Of a DNA stretch of 64,000 nucleotides, positions 46,408 to 55,670 are shown piece by piece. This DNA comes from Altererythrobacter sp. CAU 1644. GTDB lineage: Bacteria > Pseudomonadota > Alphaproteobacteria > Sphingomonadales > Sphingomonadaceae. A model generated the notes under the pieces. The model made no database searches. It worked only from the letters and a program-made list of their open reading frames with translations, and was not told where the DNA came from. The position numbers and the translations under genes are program-made. The stretch covers positions 2,546,352-2,610,351 of the forward strand of contig NZ_CP121106.1 in NCBI RefSeq assembly GCF_029623755.1, in the 5' to 3' direction. Numbering within the stretch: the first letter of the stretch is position 1; each line of letters opens with the position of its first letter.

Positions 46408-47607
46408 ATGGCGGGCTTAAAGACGCTTGACGATCTGGGCGACGTAACGGGAAAGGTTGCGCTCGTCCGGGTCGATCTCAACCTCCCGATGCAGGAAGGG
46501 CGCGCGAGCGACCTGACCCGCGTCGAGGCGGTGAAGCCCACCATTCTCGAACTGAGCGAGAAGGGTGCGAAGGTGATCCTGCTCGCTCATTTCGGACGGC
46601 CCAAGGGCCAGCGCAGCTCGGTGCTTTCGACCAGCATGGTGCAGGGCGATGTCGAGCGTGTGCTCGACAAGGAAATCATGTTCATTCCCGAGGTTTCGGG
46701 ACCTGTCGTCGTGCAATCGCTCGGCATCCTGCGAGCGGGCGACATCGGGCTGATGGACAATGTCCGCTTCTGGCCCGGTGAGGAAGCCAACGATCCCGAG
46801 TTTGCCAAGGCGATCGCGGCGAATGGCGATTTCTACGTCAACGATGCCTTCTCCGCTGCGCACCGCGCGCATGCGACGACCCAAGGGCTGGCGCATCTGT
46901 TGCCGGCCTATGCGGGCCGCGCGATGGAAAAGGAGCTGACGGCGCTCGATGCCGCGCTCGGCAATCCCGAAGCGCCGGTTGCCGCCGTGGTAGGCGGGGC
47001 CAAGGTTTCGACCAAGCTCGACGTGCTCAAGAACCTCGTCGGCAAGGTGCAGCACCTCATCATCGGCGGCGGAATGGCCAATACCTTCCTCGCCGCCAAG
47101 GGCGTCGACGTCGGCAAGTCGCTGTGCGAACACGACCTGACCGGCACCGCGACCCAGATCATGGAGGAAGCCGACCGCGCGGGCTGCACCGTCCATCTGC
47201 CGTATGACGTTGTGGTGGCGAAGGAATTCGCGCCCAATCCCCCGTCGCTGCGCACCTGCAACGTCCACGAAGTCGCCGAGGACGAGATGATCCTCGATGT
47301 CGGCCCGCTCGCGGTCGAGGCCCTGGGCGATGTGCTCAAGACCTGTCGCACGCTGGTGTGGAACGGGCCGCTGGGCGCGTTCGAGACCGAGCCGTTCGAT
47401 GCGGCTACCGTGGCACTCGCCCGGACCGCTGCTGCGCTGACGCAGGAAGGTTCGCTGGTTTCGGTCGCCGGTGGTGGCGATACGATTGCGGCCCTCGCGC
47501 ATGCCGGCGTAACCGACGATGTGACCTATATTTCAACCGCTGGCGGAGCCTTCCTCGAATGGATGGAAGGCAAGGAACTCCCGGGCGTGGCTGCGCTGGG
47601 CGCCTGA
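46408..47607 (+). CDS. pgk: Phosphoglycerate kinase
   Basis: A 399-aa kinase that makes ATP and 3-phosphoglycerate from 1,3-bisphosphoglycerate, reversible in gluconeogenesis. The motif RVDLNLPM, LLAHFGRPKG, the nucleotide-binding GGAKVSTKL and the hinge region SVAGGGDT are present. ATG 46408 comes 11 bases after the gap stop. The next gene starts two bases after its stop. Confidence 0.97.
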   Translation: MAGLKTLDDLGDVTGKVALVRVDLNLPMQEGRASDLTRVEAVKPTILELSEKGAKVILLAHFGRPKGQRSSVLSTSMVQGDVERVLDKEIMFIPEVSGPVVVQSLGILRAGDIGLMDNVRFWPGEEANDPEFAKAIAANGDFYVNDAFSAAHRAHATTQGLAHLLPAYAGRAMEKELTALDAALGNPEAPVAAVVGGAKVSTKLDVLKNLVGKVQHLIIGGGMANTFLAAKGVDVGKSLCEHDLTGTATQIMEEADRAGCTVHLPYDVVVAKEFAPNPPSLRTCNVHEVAEDEMILDVGPLAVEALGDVLKTCRTLVWNGPLGAFETEPFDAATVALARTAAALTQEGSLVSVAGGGDTIAALAHAGVTDDVTYISTAGGAFLEWMEGKELPGVAALGA

Positions 47608-47609
47608 TC

Positions 47610-48038
47610 ATGAGCAACATTGCGGCAGAGATCGAGACTCTCGAGCATCGCTTCATGCGCGCATGGATGCGACGTGAGGCAGGCGAAATCCGCAAGCTGG
47701 CAGCGCGTGACTTCATGCTGATTGTCGCTTCGGAACCGGCCCAGTTGCTCGATCGCCCCAGCTTCGTCGAAGCCATGGCGGGGCCTCTCTCCTGCACTGG
47801 TTTCAGGTTTCACGAAGTCTGCGTGCGCAAGCATGGCCGTGCGGCGTGGTTCACCGCGCGCGCGGAGCTGGAACTGCGGATCGATCGCCGCGACTGGACC
47901 GGCAATTTCTGGGTCAGCGATCTATGGCTGAAGGGCCGCGTCAAGCGCGGCTGGAAAATGGTCGAGCGCAGCCTCGCACGGACCGATGGCGATGAGCAAC
48001 TGCCTGGCTCGCTCCGCCAGCTTCAGCTCTGGCACTGA
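47610..48038 (+). CDS. NTF2-like (DUF4440-type) protein
   Basis: A 142-aa protein with the cone-fold pattern of NTF2-like proteins: ETLEHRFMRAWMRREAG and RDFMLIVASEPAQLLDRPSF at the start, and FWVSDLWLKGRVKRGWKMVERS at the end. Such domains act as enzymes or ligand binders; no function is assigned. It starts two bases after pgk, so it is probably co-transcribed with the glycolytic genes. Confidence 0.75.
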   Translation: MSNIAAEIETLEHRFMRAWMRREAGEIRKLAARDFMLIVASEPAQLLDRPSFVEAMAGPLSCTGFRFHEVCVRKHGRAAWFTARAELELRIDRRDWTGNFWVSDLWLKGRVKRGWKMVERSLARTDGDEQLPGSLRQLQLWH

Positions 48039-48041
48039 GGG

Positions 48042-48797
48042 TCAACGATACTCCGGGTTGGGCGCGTCGAAGCGACAGCCCTCGTTCCACAGCTCGCGCG
48101 AATTGCCATGCGCCGGGACACCTCCGGCGTCCTTCAGCATGCGGGCATAGTGCATCAGGTTCCAGGTCATGAATGTGGTGTTGCGGCGGGTAAAGTCATT
48201 GTCGAACCCCGCCCGCGTGCCATCATCCAGCTCGTCGCCATAGGAGGCGCCGGGTCCGGCCTCGCCGATCCAGCCGGCATCGGCCTGCGGCGGGATGGTG
48301 AAGCCGACATGCTGCATGGCATAGAGCGTGCCCATGGCGACGTGCTTGATCCCGTCCTCGTTCCCAGTGACGAGGCATCCGCCGACCTTGCCGTAGAAGA
48401 TGTACTGGCCCTTGGCATTGGTCTGGCCCGAGTGGGCATAGAGTTTCTCGATGATGAGCTGGCAGACCGAGCTCTTCTCGCCCAGCCAGATCGGCGTTCC
48501 GAGAACGACGATATCGGCGGCCTCGACCTTGGGCCAGACCTGCGGCCAATCGTCGCGCTTGGCGCCGTGCTCGGTCATGTCAGGGTAGACGCCATAGGCA
48601 AGGTCGTAGTCGGTGGCGCGAATGCGCTCCACGCTCACGCCGTTCCGGGTCATAATCGCCTCGGCCATGTCCATCAGCGTGTCGGTATGCGAGGGCTCAG
48701 GCGAGTATTTGAGCGTACAGTTGATGAAGAGCGCCTTGAGGTCGCCGAAATCGGTTGTGTTCTCATCGCACAGTCGTTCTTGCGTCGCGTCCAGCAT
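48042..48797 (-). CDS. Flavodoxin-fold NAD(P)H-dependent oxidoreductase
   Basis: A 251-aa flavodoxin-like protein. LFINCTLKYSPEPSHTDTL has the Ser-rich phosphate loop that binds FMN; VVLGTPIWLGEKSSVCQLIIE is the second flavin loop; FYGKVGGCLVTGNEDG the third. It is likely a quinone or FMN reductase. ATG 48797 has GGAGAAGG upstream; GTG one codon earlier is possible. It converges on the preceding gene and diverges from the aldolase gene. Confidence 0.85.
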   Translation of the reverse strand: MLDATQERLCDENTTDFGDLKALFINCTLKYSPEPSHTDTLMDMAEAIMTRNGVSVERIRATDYDLAYGVYPDMTEHGAKRDDWPQVWPKVEAADIVVLGTPIWLGEKSSVCQLIIEKLYAHSGQTNAKGQYIFYGKVGGCLVTGNEDGIKHVAMGTLYAMQHVGFTIPPQADAGWIGEAGPGASYGDELDDGTRAGFDNDFTRRNTTFMTWNLMHYARMLKDAGGVPAHGNSRELWNEGCRFDAPNPEYR

Positions 48798-48939
48798 CAC
48801 CTTCTCCCGTTGCTCCTACAAACAATACGAATGAGCCGCGGAAAGGTTACGAAACGCCGGTTGCGAGGCGGGACGCCTCTGGCTATTGGCGCGCCAAGGC
48901 ATTCGTATGCACAACCTATTCTACAGGGCAGGGACTTCC

Positions 48940-49830
48940 ATGAATTTCGAAGAGATGAAGGCCAAGATCGCAACCGGCGAAGGTTTTATCGCGGCACTCG
49001 ACCAGTCGGGCGGATCGACCCCCAAGGCGCTGCGCGGCTATGGCGTGTCAGACGACGAATGGAGCGGTGATGACGAGATGTTCGCCCGCATCCACGAAAT
49101 GCGCAGCCGGGTCATCACTTCGCCCTGCTTCGGCGGCGGCAAGGTCATCGGCGCCATCCTCTTCGAAAAGACCATGGACGGCATGGTTGACGGCATGACC
49201 ACCGCCGACGCGCTGAAGGCGCGCGGGGTGGTGCCTTTCATCAAGGTCGACCAGGGTCTCGCCGACGAGGACAGCGGCGCGCAGATGATGAAGCCGCTCG
49301 ACAAGCTGCCCGCGCTGCTCGAGAAATCGGTTGCCGCCGGAATGTTCGGCACCAAGATGCGCTCGGTCATCAAGTCAGCCAACGCCACCGGCATCGCCAA
49401 TGTAGTCGAACAGCAGTTCGCAGTGGGCAACCAGATCGCCGACGCCGGCCTCGTGCCGATCCTCGAACCGGAGTACGACATTACCGCTGCCGACCGCGGC
49501 GAAGGTGAAGAGGTGCTCCTGGCCGAGATCATGAAGGGCCTCGATGCGCTTCCCGAAGGGCGCCAGGTCATGCTCAAGCTGGCGATCCCGGTGGCTGCGG
49601 GGCTCTACAACCCGGCGATCGCGCATCCCAATGTGCTGCGGGTGGTGGCGCTATCGGGCGGCTATTCGACCGACGAGGCGTGCGCGCACCTCGCCCGGAA
49701 TCCCGGCATGATCGCGAGCTTCAGCCGCGGCCTGCTGCAGGATTTGCGCAAGGATCTGTCGGACGAGGAATTCGACGGTGCGCTGGGCAGGGCGATCGAC
49801 CAGATCGCGGCGGCCTCGGTCGCGGGCTGA
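48940..49830 (+). CDS. Class I fructose-bisphosphate aldolase
   Basis: A 296-aa Schiff-base aldolase that cleaves or forms fructose-1,6-bisphosphate. The signature FIAALDQSGGSTPKALRGYG near residue 16 identifies this class, and MLKLAIPVAAGLYNP contains the likely Schiff-base lysine. No metal is needed, unlike class II. ATG 48940 gives MNFEEMKAKIATGEGF; an upstream in-frame ATG is less likely. The short distance to tkt-gap-pgk makes a compact gluconeogenic/pentose set. Confidence 0.93.
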   Translation: MNFEEMKAKIATGEGFIAALDQSGGSTPKALRGYGVSDDEWSGDDEMFARIHEMRSRVITSPCFGGGKVIGAILFEKTMDGMVDGMTTADALKARGVVPFIKVDQGLADEDSGAQMMKPLDKLPALLEKSVAAGMFGTKMRSVIKSANATGIANVVEQQFAVGNQIADAGLVPILEPEYDITAADRGEGEEVLLAEIMKGLDALPEGRQVMLKLAIPVAAGLYNPAIAHPNVLRVVALSGGYSTDEACAHLARNPGMIASFSRGLLQDLRKDLSDEEFDGALGRAIDQIAAASVAG

Positions 49831-49833
49831 CGA

Positions 49834-50193
49834 CTATTCTTCCGCGTAGGGTTCGAACGCCCAGTCGAGCCGGTAATCCTTGAGGTGGATCGCGCCACCC
49901 TCCCTCGGTGGGGTGGCGGTCCCGGCCAACAGCAAGACGCCGTCGTCCAGGTAGATCGGCGCGCCCAGTTCGATCGCATATTCGCGTTCGCGCCCCTGAT
50001 AGCGCACGATGGCGGCGACGATCAGCCGATCGTCGTCGAAGCAGAGCCGCGGGCTGTTGCAGCGCGAATCCTCGATCACGCCAAAGGTCGTGACCACCAG
50101 CTCATCGGCCACCTCGACCCGCTCGAAGATAGCCGTATCGGCGATGTAGCTTGGCAGGGCGGCAAGCAGCAGGGTGGCGAACATGGTATTCAC
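49834..50193 (-). CDS. Small exported protein, paralogue of the 50318 gene
   Basis: A 119-aa protein with an N-terminal hydrophobic signal (MNTMFATLLLAALPSYIA). The core FGVIEDSRCNSPRLCF is shared with the next gene (LEVLEDSRCPAEADCIW), and the C-terminal KDYRLDWAFEP matches its PGHYRFGFAFTP. Two cysteines, probably disulfide-bonded, sit in that core. It converges on the aldolase gene three bases away. Function unknown. Confidence 0.7.
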   Translation of the reverse strand: MNTMFATLLLAALPSYIADTAIFERVEVADELVVTTFGVIEDSRCNSPRLCFDDDRLIVAAIVRYQGREREYAIELGAPIYLDDGVLLLAGTATPPREGGAIHLKDYRLDWAFEPYAEE

Positions 50194-50317
50194 TCCGGTC
50201 GAGGAGCGCGATTAAGGCTCCCATTCACCTGCAATACCACGCATCGGCCCACGGCGAATTGCACGCTTTTGCACTGTCCTGTTTGGACACAGACAGCACC
50301 CGAATTAACCAGGTAAA

Positions 50318-50743
50318 TTAGCCAGGTGGGGCCGTGGTTGGCCCGTCGGGCGTGAAGGCGAAGCCGAAACGGTAATGGCCGGGGGCAATCGGCGACCATT
50401 GGGTCGACGCATAGGGTGCCACTTCGGCCAGGCGCAAATAGCCGCCGTTGATGCGCAGCGGCTCACCGCTGTCGAGCTGGACCGTGATCGTCTCGTGACC
50501 GAGATCGAGCCGGGTCTTGAGCAGCACGCGGCCTTCCCAGATGCAGTCGGCTTCGGCCGGGCAGCGGCTGTCCTCCAGCACTTCGAGCGGTGTGGCGACG
50601 AGCAGCTCGTTGAGGGTGGCCGCCTCGCCGATCGCAACGCAGGCCATCTCGGTGCAGCCCGGGACCGCGACTTCTTCCGACTTCGTGGCACAGGCTGCGG
50701 TGCTGACCGTCACGAGGGTAGCCGCGATAATTCGAGACAACAT
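50318..50743 (-). CDS. Lipoprotein with EDSRC-x-C core
   Basis: A 141-aa lipoprotein. The lipobox VSTAAC puts the lipidated Cys at about residue 18. The core motif LEVLEDSRCPAEADC is shared with the neighbouring exported protein. ATG 50743 (MLSRIIAATLV) is chosen; a longer frame has no signal character. The two genes are likely tandem duplicates, one kept as lipoprotein and one as soluble or anchored. It diverges from thiE by about 34 bases. Function unknown. Confidence 0.75.
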   Translation of the reverse strand: MLSRIIAATLVTVSTAACATKSEEVAVPGCTEMACVAIGEAATLNELLVATPLEVLEDSRCPAEADCIWEGRVLLKTRLDLGHETITVQLDSGEPLRINGGYLRLAEVAPYASTQWSPIAPGHYRFGFAFTPDGPTTAPPG

Positions 50744-50777
50744 TGCGCTCCTTTCGCTTGGCGCTATTGAGCGCAGC

Positions 50778-51413
50778 ATGAACGACCAGATGCATGCTAC
50801 GCAACTCTACCTGATTTCGCCGCTCGAGGTTGGCGGGGATTTCCCGCAACGGCTCGAGCGCGCATTGGCGGCGGGTGCGGGCATTGTCACCGCGTTCCAG
50901 TTTCGCGTGAAGGGCGTCGACCAGCACGAGGCAGCGCGATTGGCCGAGCCCCTGCAGGCGATCTGTGCCGCGCACGACGTCGCCTTTATCGTCAATGACA
51001 GCATTGCCCTGGCGAAGCGACTCAAGGCCGATGGGGTCCATCTGGGGCAGGGCGACAGTGATCCCAAGGATGCGCGGGCGGAGCTGGGCCGCGAGGCGCA
51101 GATCGGCGTCACCTGCCATGCGTCGAAGCACCTCGCGATGGAGGCGGGCGAAGCGGGGGCGGATTATGTCGCCTTTGGCGCGTTCTTCGCTTCCGAGACG
51201 AAGGCGAGCGAACATCGCCCCGCGCCGGACATCCTCGAATGGTGGAGCACGCTTTTCGAGATCCCGTGCGTAGCGATTGGTGGCATCACGCCGGAGAATT
51301 GCGATCCACTGATCGCGGCCGGAGCGGACTTCCTCGCGGTGTCGGGGGGCGTCTGGAACGGCGACGAAGTGTCGGCAATCAATGCTTTTTCGGATAAAAT
51401 CGCCGCCGCGTGA
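50778..51413 (+). CDS. thiE: Thiamine-phosphate synthase
   Basis: Joins the pyrimidine and thiazole units of thiamine. The 211-aa TIM-barrel has FQFRVKGVDQHEAARLAEP, FIVNDSIALAKRLKADGVHLGQGDS and the terminal phosphate-binding AIGGITPENCDPLIAAGADFLAV. The substrate contacts appear intact. ATG 50778 is used; ATG 50790 is possible. No TPP riboswitch is visible upstream, where only 34 bases separate it from the lipoprotein gene. Confidence 0.92.
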   Translation: MNDQMHATQLYLISPLEVGGDFPQRLERALAAGAGIVTAFQFRVKGVDQHEAARLAEPLQAICAAHDVAFIVNDSIALAKRLKADGVHLGQGDSDPKDARAELGREAQIGVTCHASKHLAMEAGEAGADYVAFGAFFASETKASEHRPAPDILEWWSTLFEIPCVAIGGITPENCDPLIAAGADFLAVSGGVWNGDEVSAINAFSDKIAAA

Positions 51414-51461
51414 GTTGAACACCCAAACGGGCCGTCCCGGCCACGAATTTGGGAGTTATCC

Positions 51462-52646
51462 ATGCGTCACCTACTTGCCTCTGCAGCCTTGCTTGCCCTC
51501 GTTGCCTGCGGCTCTCCCGATTCAACCGGCGATAGCGCGGCTACCGAAGCCGACCGCATGGTAAACGCCACGACCCAGAACCTCGCGGATTCGATGGCGT
51601 CGGATGACGATGGCGAGAGGGTCGATCCCGCCCTTGATATTGCCGACAGCGAGGAACGCCCGATCATGCAGCTGCAGGTCGTGCTCGACCGGCGCGGCTT
51701 CGGGCCGGGCGTGATCGACGGCAAGATGGGCATGAGCACAGAAAACGCGCTCAAGGGCTTCCAGGAAGCCAACGGCCTTGAGGTTACTGGAAAGCATGAC
51801 GAGGCGACCAAACAGGCGCTGGCCCAATGGGACGGCATCCCCGCCACCCGCGTCGTGCGCATTCCCGACGATTGGAACGAGCTGACGTTCGAGGAGATTC
51901 CCGAGGAGCCCGCCGAACAGGCCAAGATGAAGCAGCTCGGCTACATCTCGCTCGACGAAAAGCTCGCCGAGCGCTTTCACACGACGGTCGAGGTTCTCAG
52001 GCAGCTCAATCCCGATAACCAGCCCGCCGGTGCCGAGAAAGGCAAGGGGCCCAATCCCCAGCCGAGCCCGACGCCCGATATCGCCCGGCCAGACGGTGAA
52101 GAGCCAAGCTATTTTCAGGCCGGCCAGTTGATTCGCGTGCCCAATATCGGCGCTGACAAGATTGCCAAGGGAACGGTGGAGCAGGACGATTGGCGCGCCA
52201 CGCTCACATCGCTGGGCGTCGGCAGCGACCAGCCCGAGGTTGACCGCATCGTCGTCAGCAAGGCGGCAAAGACGCTCAAGGCCTATCAGGGCGACAAGCT
52301 GGTGGCGCTGTTCACCGTCAGCTCGGGTTCGAGCGAATTCCCGCTACCGCTGGGCGAATGGAAGATCCTCGGCGAAGCCTATAATCCGCCTTACGCCTAT
52401 GATCCCGAGGTTCTGGGCAAGGACCAGGCGGATGGCGAAACACACCAGCTGCCGCCCGGGCCGAACTCGCCTGTCGGCGTGGTGTGGATCGATCTCAGCA
52501 AGGAGCATTACGGCATCCACGGGACGCCCGACCCCGAAACGATCGGTCGCGCCCAGAGCAGCGGTTGCGTGCGACTGACGAACTGGGATGCAGCACGCCT
52601 TGCTGGAATGGTCTCGCAATCGACACAGGTGATTTTCGAAGCTTGA
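51462..52646 (+). CDS. L,D-transpeptidase lipoprotein with peptidoglycan-binding domain
   Basis: A 394-aa cell-wall enzyme. Residues 1-16 form a lipoprotein signal (LLALVAC, lipidated Cys at about 16). A peptidoglycan-binding domain follows near residues 66-125 (LQVVLDRRGFGPGVIDG), then a LysM-like or linker region. The YkuD catalytic domain ends with HGTPDPETIGRAQSSGCVRL; the catalytic Cys is near residue 368. It makes 3-3 cross-links or attaches proteins to peptidoglycan in the periplasm. The M23 gene follows 17 bases later. Confidence 0.92.
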   Translation: MRHLLASAALLALVACGSPDSTGDSAATEADRMVNATTQNLADSMASDDDGERVDPALDIADSEERPIMQLQVVLDRRGFGPGVIDGKMGMSTENALKGFQEANGLEVTGKHDEATKQALAQWDGIPATRVVRIPDDWNELTFEEIPEEPAEQAKMKQLGYISLDEKLAERFHTTVEVLRQLNPDNQPAGAEKGKGPNPQPSPTPDIARPDGEEPSYFQAGQLIRVPNIGADKIAKGTVEQDDWRATLTSLGVGSDQPEVDRIVVSKAAKTLKAYQGDKLVALFTVSSGSSEFPLPLGEWKILGEAYNPPYAYDPEVLGKDQADGETHQLPPGPNSPVGVVWIDLSKEHYGIHGTPDPETIGRAQSSGCVRLTNWDAARLAGMVSQSTQVIFEA

Positions 52647-52663
52647 TCGGTTAGGGACTGGGC

Positions 52664-53353
52664 ATGGGAATTATCGACCGCATCCTCACCATCGTCATCA
52701 CCGCCACGCTCACTTCCGCAGTCTGGATCGTGGCCGGTGGCAGCCTGATCGAATTGGCCAGCGACAAGAAGGGCGAGGATTCGATGCGGCCGGCCGAAGC
52801 GGCCCCGAGCCCGTCACCCACCGACGGTACCGCAGACGTGCCGCCCAACGGAGATGGCTCGGAGACCGTCCTCGCCGATGCGCTCCACACCGACGGGAGC
52901 ACGACAGGGGAATCGGGTGATGCGGGGCTTAGGGTGCCCGTGCTCAACGTGCGAGCGTCCGACCTCACCGATACCTTCATGGACGAACGCGGCGGGGGAG
53001 GGCGTTTGCACGAAGCGATCGACATCATGGCGCCCGAGGGGACCAGCGTCGTCGCGGCGGCTCCCGGCACGGTCGAAAAGCTGTTCGTCTCCGAGGCCGG
53101 TGGGAACACGATCTATATTCGTTCGCAGGACCGGCGGACGATCCACTATTACGCCCATCTCGCCGAATATGCCGAAGGCCTGAAGGAAGGGCAGAGGGTT
53201 CGCCGTGGCCAGCGGCTCGGGACGGTCGGGAGCACCGGCAATGCTTCGCCGGAAGCTCCGCACCTGCACTTTGCCATCTTGCGCACGACCGCCGATGCCG
53301 AATGGTGGGAGCCCGCGAACGCGCTCAATCCCTACCTGCTGCTGACGAAATAG
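52664..53353 (+). CDS. M23 family metallopeptidase (LytM-type)
   Basis: A 229-aa membrane-anchored protein with one N-terminal hydrophobic segment (about residues 7-27) and a Ser/Pro-rich linker. The LytM domain has zinc ligands in LHEAIDIMAP (H and D) and HLHFAIL (HxH), so it can be an active endopeptidase cutting peptide cross-links. It follows the L,D-transpeptidase gene by 17 bases and is probably co-expressed for wall remodelling. Confidence 0.9.
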   Translation: MGIIDRILTIVITATLTSAVWIVAGGSLIELASDKKGEDSMRPAEAAPSPSPTDGTADVPPNGDGSETVLADALHTDGSTTGESGDAGLRVPVLNVRASDLTDTFMDERGGGGRLHEAIDIMAPEGTSVVAAAPGTVEKLFVSEAGGNTIYIRSQDRRTIHYYAHLAEYAEGLKEGQRVRRGQRLGTVGSTGNASPEAPHLHFAILRTTADAEWWEPANALNPYLLLTK

Positions 53354-53359
53354 GAGTCG

Positions 53360-53725
53360 TTATCCGCCGCGCGACTGGCGCACGCAGATCATCCGGCCGA
53401 GCGAGCCGTCGGCCTCCACTATCTGCAGTTCGTTATCGCCGGTGCGACGGTAACGCGTGCCTCTCAGCGGGCCGCGGGTGAAGGTGAAATCCTTGCCCTT
53501 CATGATATAGGTCCCAATGCCCTGGTCTGAGCTGTAGCGCGAGGCGCTGCTCAGCTTGAAGCTGACTTCGGGGACCGGTAGCCAGGCGGCGCCCGTGGCG
53601 TCCCCCGGCAGCGCGCATTCGTAGCGGCCATGCGGCATCGTCTTAAGCATTCCGCCCTGAAGCGCGAGTACAGGCGTTGCAGGTATCGCAACCACAGAAG
53701 CAGCAAGGATAATTCGGCGAAACAT
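53360..53725 (-). CDS. Exported protein, function unknown
   Basis: A 121-aa protein with a signal peptide (MFRRIILAASVVAIPATPVLA). The mature part contains MPHGRYECALPGD, YIMKGKDFTFTRGPLRGTRYRR and a C-terminal GRMICVRQSRGG, with two cysteines. It looks like a small beta-rich periplasmic protein. ATG 53725 is chosen from signal-peptide quality. No family is recognised. It converges on the M23 gene. Confidence 0.7.
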   Translation of the reverse strand: MFRRIILAASVVAIPATPVLALQGGMLKTMPHGRYECALPGDATGAAWLPVPEVSFKLSSASRYSSDQGIGTYIMKGKDFTFTRGPLRGTRYRRTGDNELQIVEADGSLGRMICVRQSRGG

Positions 53726-53853
53726 AGCTCCACGCCCTATCACGAGCCTCCCAGATGTTCCACCCGCCTTGCCCAGAGCAGCGACGTGAGCTAAGGGCGC
53801 GGCGCAGATTTGCGGGCAGGCCGCCCGCGCTCCCCACAAGAAGGCTTTTTCCG

Positions 53854-54417
53854 ATGAAGATCAGCGGCGTCGATATCCGCCCCGGCAACATCCTCGAATA
53901 TGAAGGCGGCATCTGGAAGGTTGCCAAGATCCAGCACACCCAGCCCGGCAAGGGCGGTGCCTACATGCAGGTCGAGATGAAGAACCTGCAGGACGGCCGC
54001 AAGACCAACGTGCGTTTCCGCAGCGCCGACACGGTCGAGCGCGTGCGGCTCGACACGAAGGAGTTCCAGTTCCTTTACGAAGACGGCGATATGCTGATCT
54101 TCATGGACAACGAGACCTACGAACAGATCAGCCTGCCGGCCGACCTGCTGGGCGATGCACGCCCCTTCTTGCAGGACGGAATGCCGGTCCAGCTCGAGCT
54201 GTGGGAAGAAAAGCCGATCAGCGTTCAGCTGCCGTCCCAGGTCGAAGCCGATATCGTCGAAGCCGACGCCGTGGTTAAGGGGCAGACGGCTTCTTCCAGC
54301 TACAAGCCTGCGGTGCTCGACAATGGCGTGCGGATCATGGTGCCGCCGCACATCGAGAGCGGCACGCGCATCGTGGTCGACGTGTACGAGCAGACCTACG
54401 TCGGCAAGGCCGGCTGA
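53854..54417 (+). CDS. efp: Elongation factor P
   Basis: Helps ribosomes through polyproline stretches. The 187-aa protein has the three-domain layout, with K33 in [10 protein letters not shown] as the residue that is modified in many bacteria. [21 protein letters not shown] is the conserved C-terminal part. ATG 53854 gives [12 protein letters not shown]; 33 upstream codons are non-family. The modifying enzyme is not in the window. Confidence 0.96.
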   Translation: MKISGVDIRPGNILEYEGGIWKVAKIQHTQPGKGGAYMQVEMKNLQDGRKTNVRFRSADTVERVRLDTKEFQFLYEDGDMLIFMDNETYEQISLPADLLGDARPFLQDGMPVQLELWEEKPISVQLPSQVEADIVEADAVVKGQTASSSYKPAVLDNGVRIMVPPHIESGTRIVVDVYEQTYVGKAG

Positions 54418-54438
54418 GGTCAACCGACGGAGGCAGTC

Positions 54439-54789
54439 ATGACGGGCGGTTCGCATCCCAAGCTCGAAGCGATTGACCTCGACAAGAGCTTTATCATGGG
54501 CGTCATCTACGACGATGAATCGCTCACGCTGGAGATGGATTTCCACTTGCTGGAAGGACATCCACGGTTTGAACAGCCTGACAGCGACGAGGGTTGCTAT
54601 CGCAAGGGCTTCATCCGCTTCGCCGACTTCGATGACCTGCGCCTGCGCAAGACCAAAGTCGAAGACGGGCAGGAAGTCGACTACAGCGACATCTACTCGG
54701 CCACGATCGAGGGCGACTACGCCTTCATTTCGAGCGGCTGGGGCGAAATTGAACTGACCGCGCAATCGATCCAGATCGCGGTCGATTGA
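54439..54789 (+). CDS. Acidic protein of unknown function
   Basis: A 116-aa acidic protein with a mostly beta pattern (SFIMGVIYDDESLTLEMDFHLL and YAFISSGWGEIELTAQSIQI). No signal peptide or membrane segment. It lies between efp (21-base gap) and an inositol monophosphatase (16-base gap), all in one direction, so it is probably in that transcript. No function is assigned. Confidence 0.72.
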   Translation: MTGGSHPKLEAIDLDKSFIMGVIYDDESLTLEMDFHLLEGHPRFEQPDSDEGCYRKGFIRFADFDDLRLRKTKVEDGQEVDYSDIYSATIEGDYAFISSGWGEIELTAQSIQIAVD

Positions 54790-54805
54790 CGAGAAAGACA
54801 TTGTA

Positions 54806-55627
54806 ATGTCCATGTATTCGGGCCTCATTCGCGTGATGGAACGCGCCGCGCGCAAGGCAGGCAGTCGCCTGCGTCGCGACTTTGGCGAGGTCGAACACCT
54901 TCAGGTCAGCCGCAAGGGTCCGGCTGACTTCGTGTCGAAAGCCGACATGCGCGCCGAGCGCACGATCTATGATGAATTGCTCAACGCCCGGCCCGACTGG
55001 GGCTTCGTCATGGAAGAAGCGGGTACGATCGAAGGCGACCCGACCAAGCCGCGCTGGATTGTCGATCCGCTCGACGGCACCAGCAACTTCCTCCACGGCA
55101 TCCCGCATTTCGCGATCTCGATCGCGGTGCAGGAACCCAAGCTCGACGGGTCGGGCTGGGGCGACGTCACTGCGGCCTGCATCTATCACCCGATCAATGA
55201 CGAGACCTATTGGGCCGAGAAATCGCGCGGGGCGTGGCTGCACGACGGACGCCTGCGCGTGTCCTCGCGTTCGCGGACCTCGGATGCGCTGATCGCTACC
55301 GGCATTCCCTTCCAGGGTGCGGGCAATCCCGCCGAATGGGCCAAGATTTACGCCGCGATCGGCCCAGAAGTCGCAGGAATCCGCCGCTTCGGCGCTGCCT
55401 CGCTCGACCTCGCCTGGGTGGCGCAGGGCCGCTTCGACGGCTTCTGGGAAAGCGGCTTGCAGCCGTGGGATACCGCCGCCGGGTGCCTGCTGGTGCGCGA
55501 AGCGGGCGGATTCGTCAGCGACTATCGTGGCCGCTCGCAGCCGATTCATGCCGAGCAAGTGCTGGCCGCGAATGATGCGCTGCATTCGAAGCTGCACAAG
55601 CTGCTCGCCGGTGCGTTAAAGGCTTGA
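54806..55627 (+). CDS. suhB: Inositol monophosphatase (SuhB-like)
   Basis: A 273-aa phosphatase. Motifs are ME-EAG at residues 69-73 (metal ligand Glu70), DPLDGTSNF at 87-95 and WDTAAGCLLVREAGG toward the end. SuhB-type proteins hydrolyse inositol-1-phosphate and, in E. coli, also assist rRNA transcription. The second such protein of the window (7410-8213) is more diverged. Placed after efp and the 116-aa gene. Confidence 0.88.
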   Translation: MSMYSGLIRVMERAARKAGSRLRRDFGEVEHLQVSRKGPADFVSKADMRAERTIYDELLNARPDWGFVMEEAGTIEGDPTKPRWIVDPLDGTSNFLHGIPHFAISIAVQEPKLDGSGWGDVTAACIYHPINDETYWAEKSRGAWLHDGRLRVSSRSRTSDALIATGIPFQGAGNPAEWAKIYAAIGPEVAGIRRFGAASLDLAWVAQGRFDGFWESGLQPWDTAAGCLLVREAGGFVSDYRGRSQPIHAEQVLAANDALHSKLHKLLAGALKA

Positions 55628-55670
55628 AGCGAGTGAGCGGCGCGGCTATCCGCCGCGCTCCCGCATCAGT

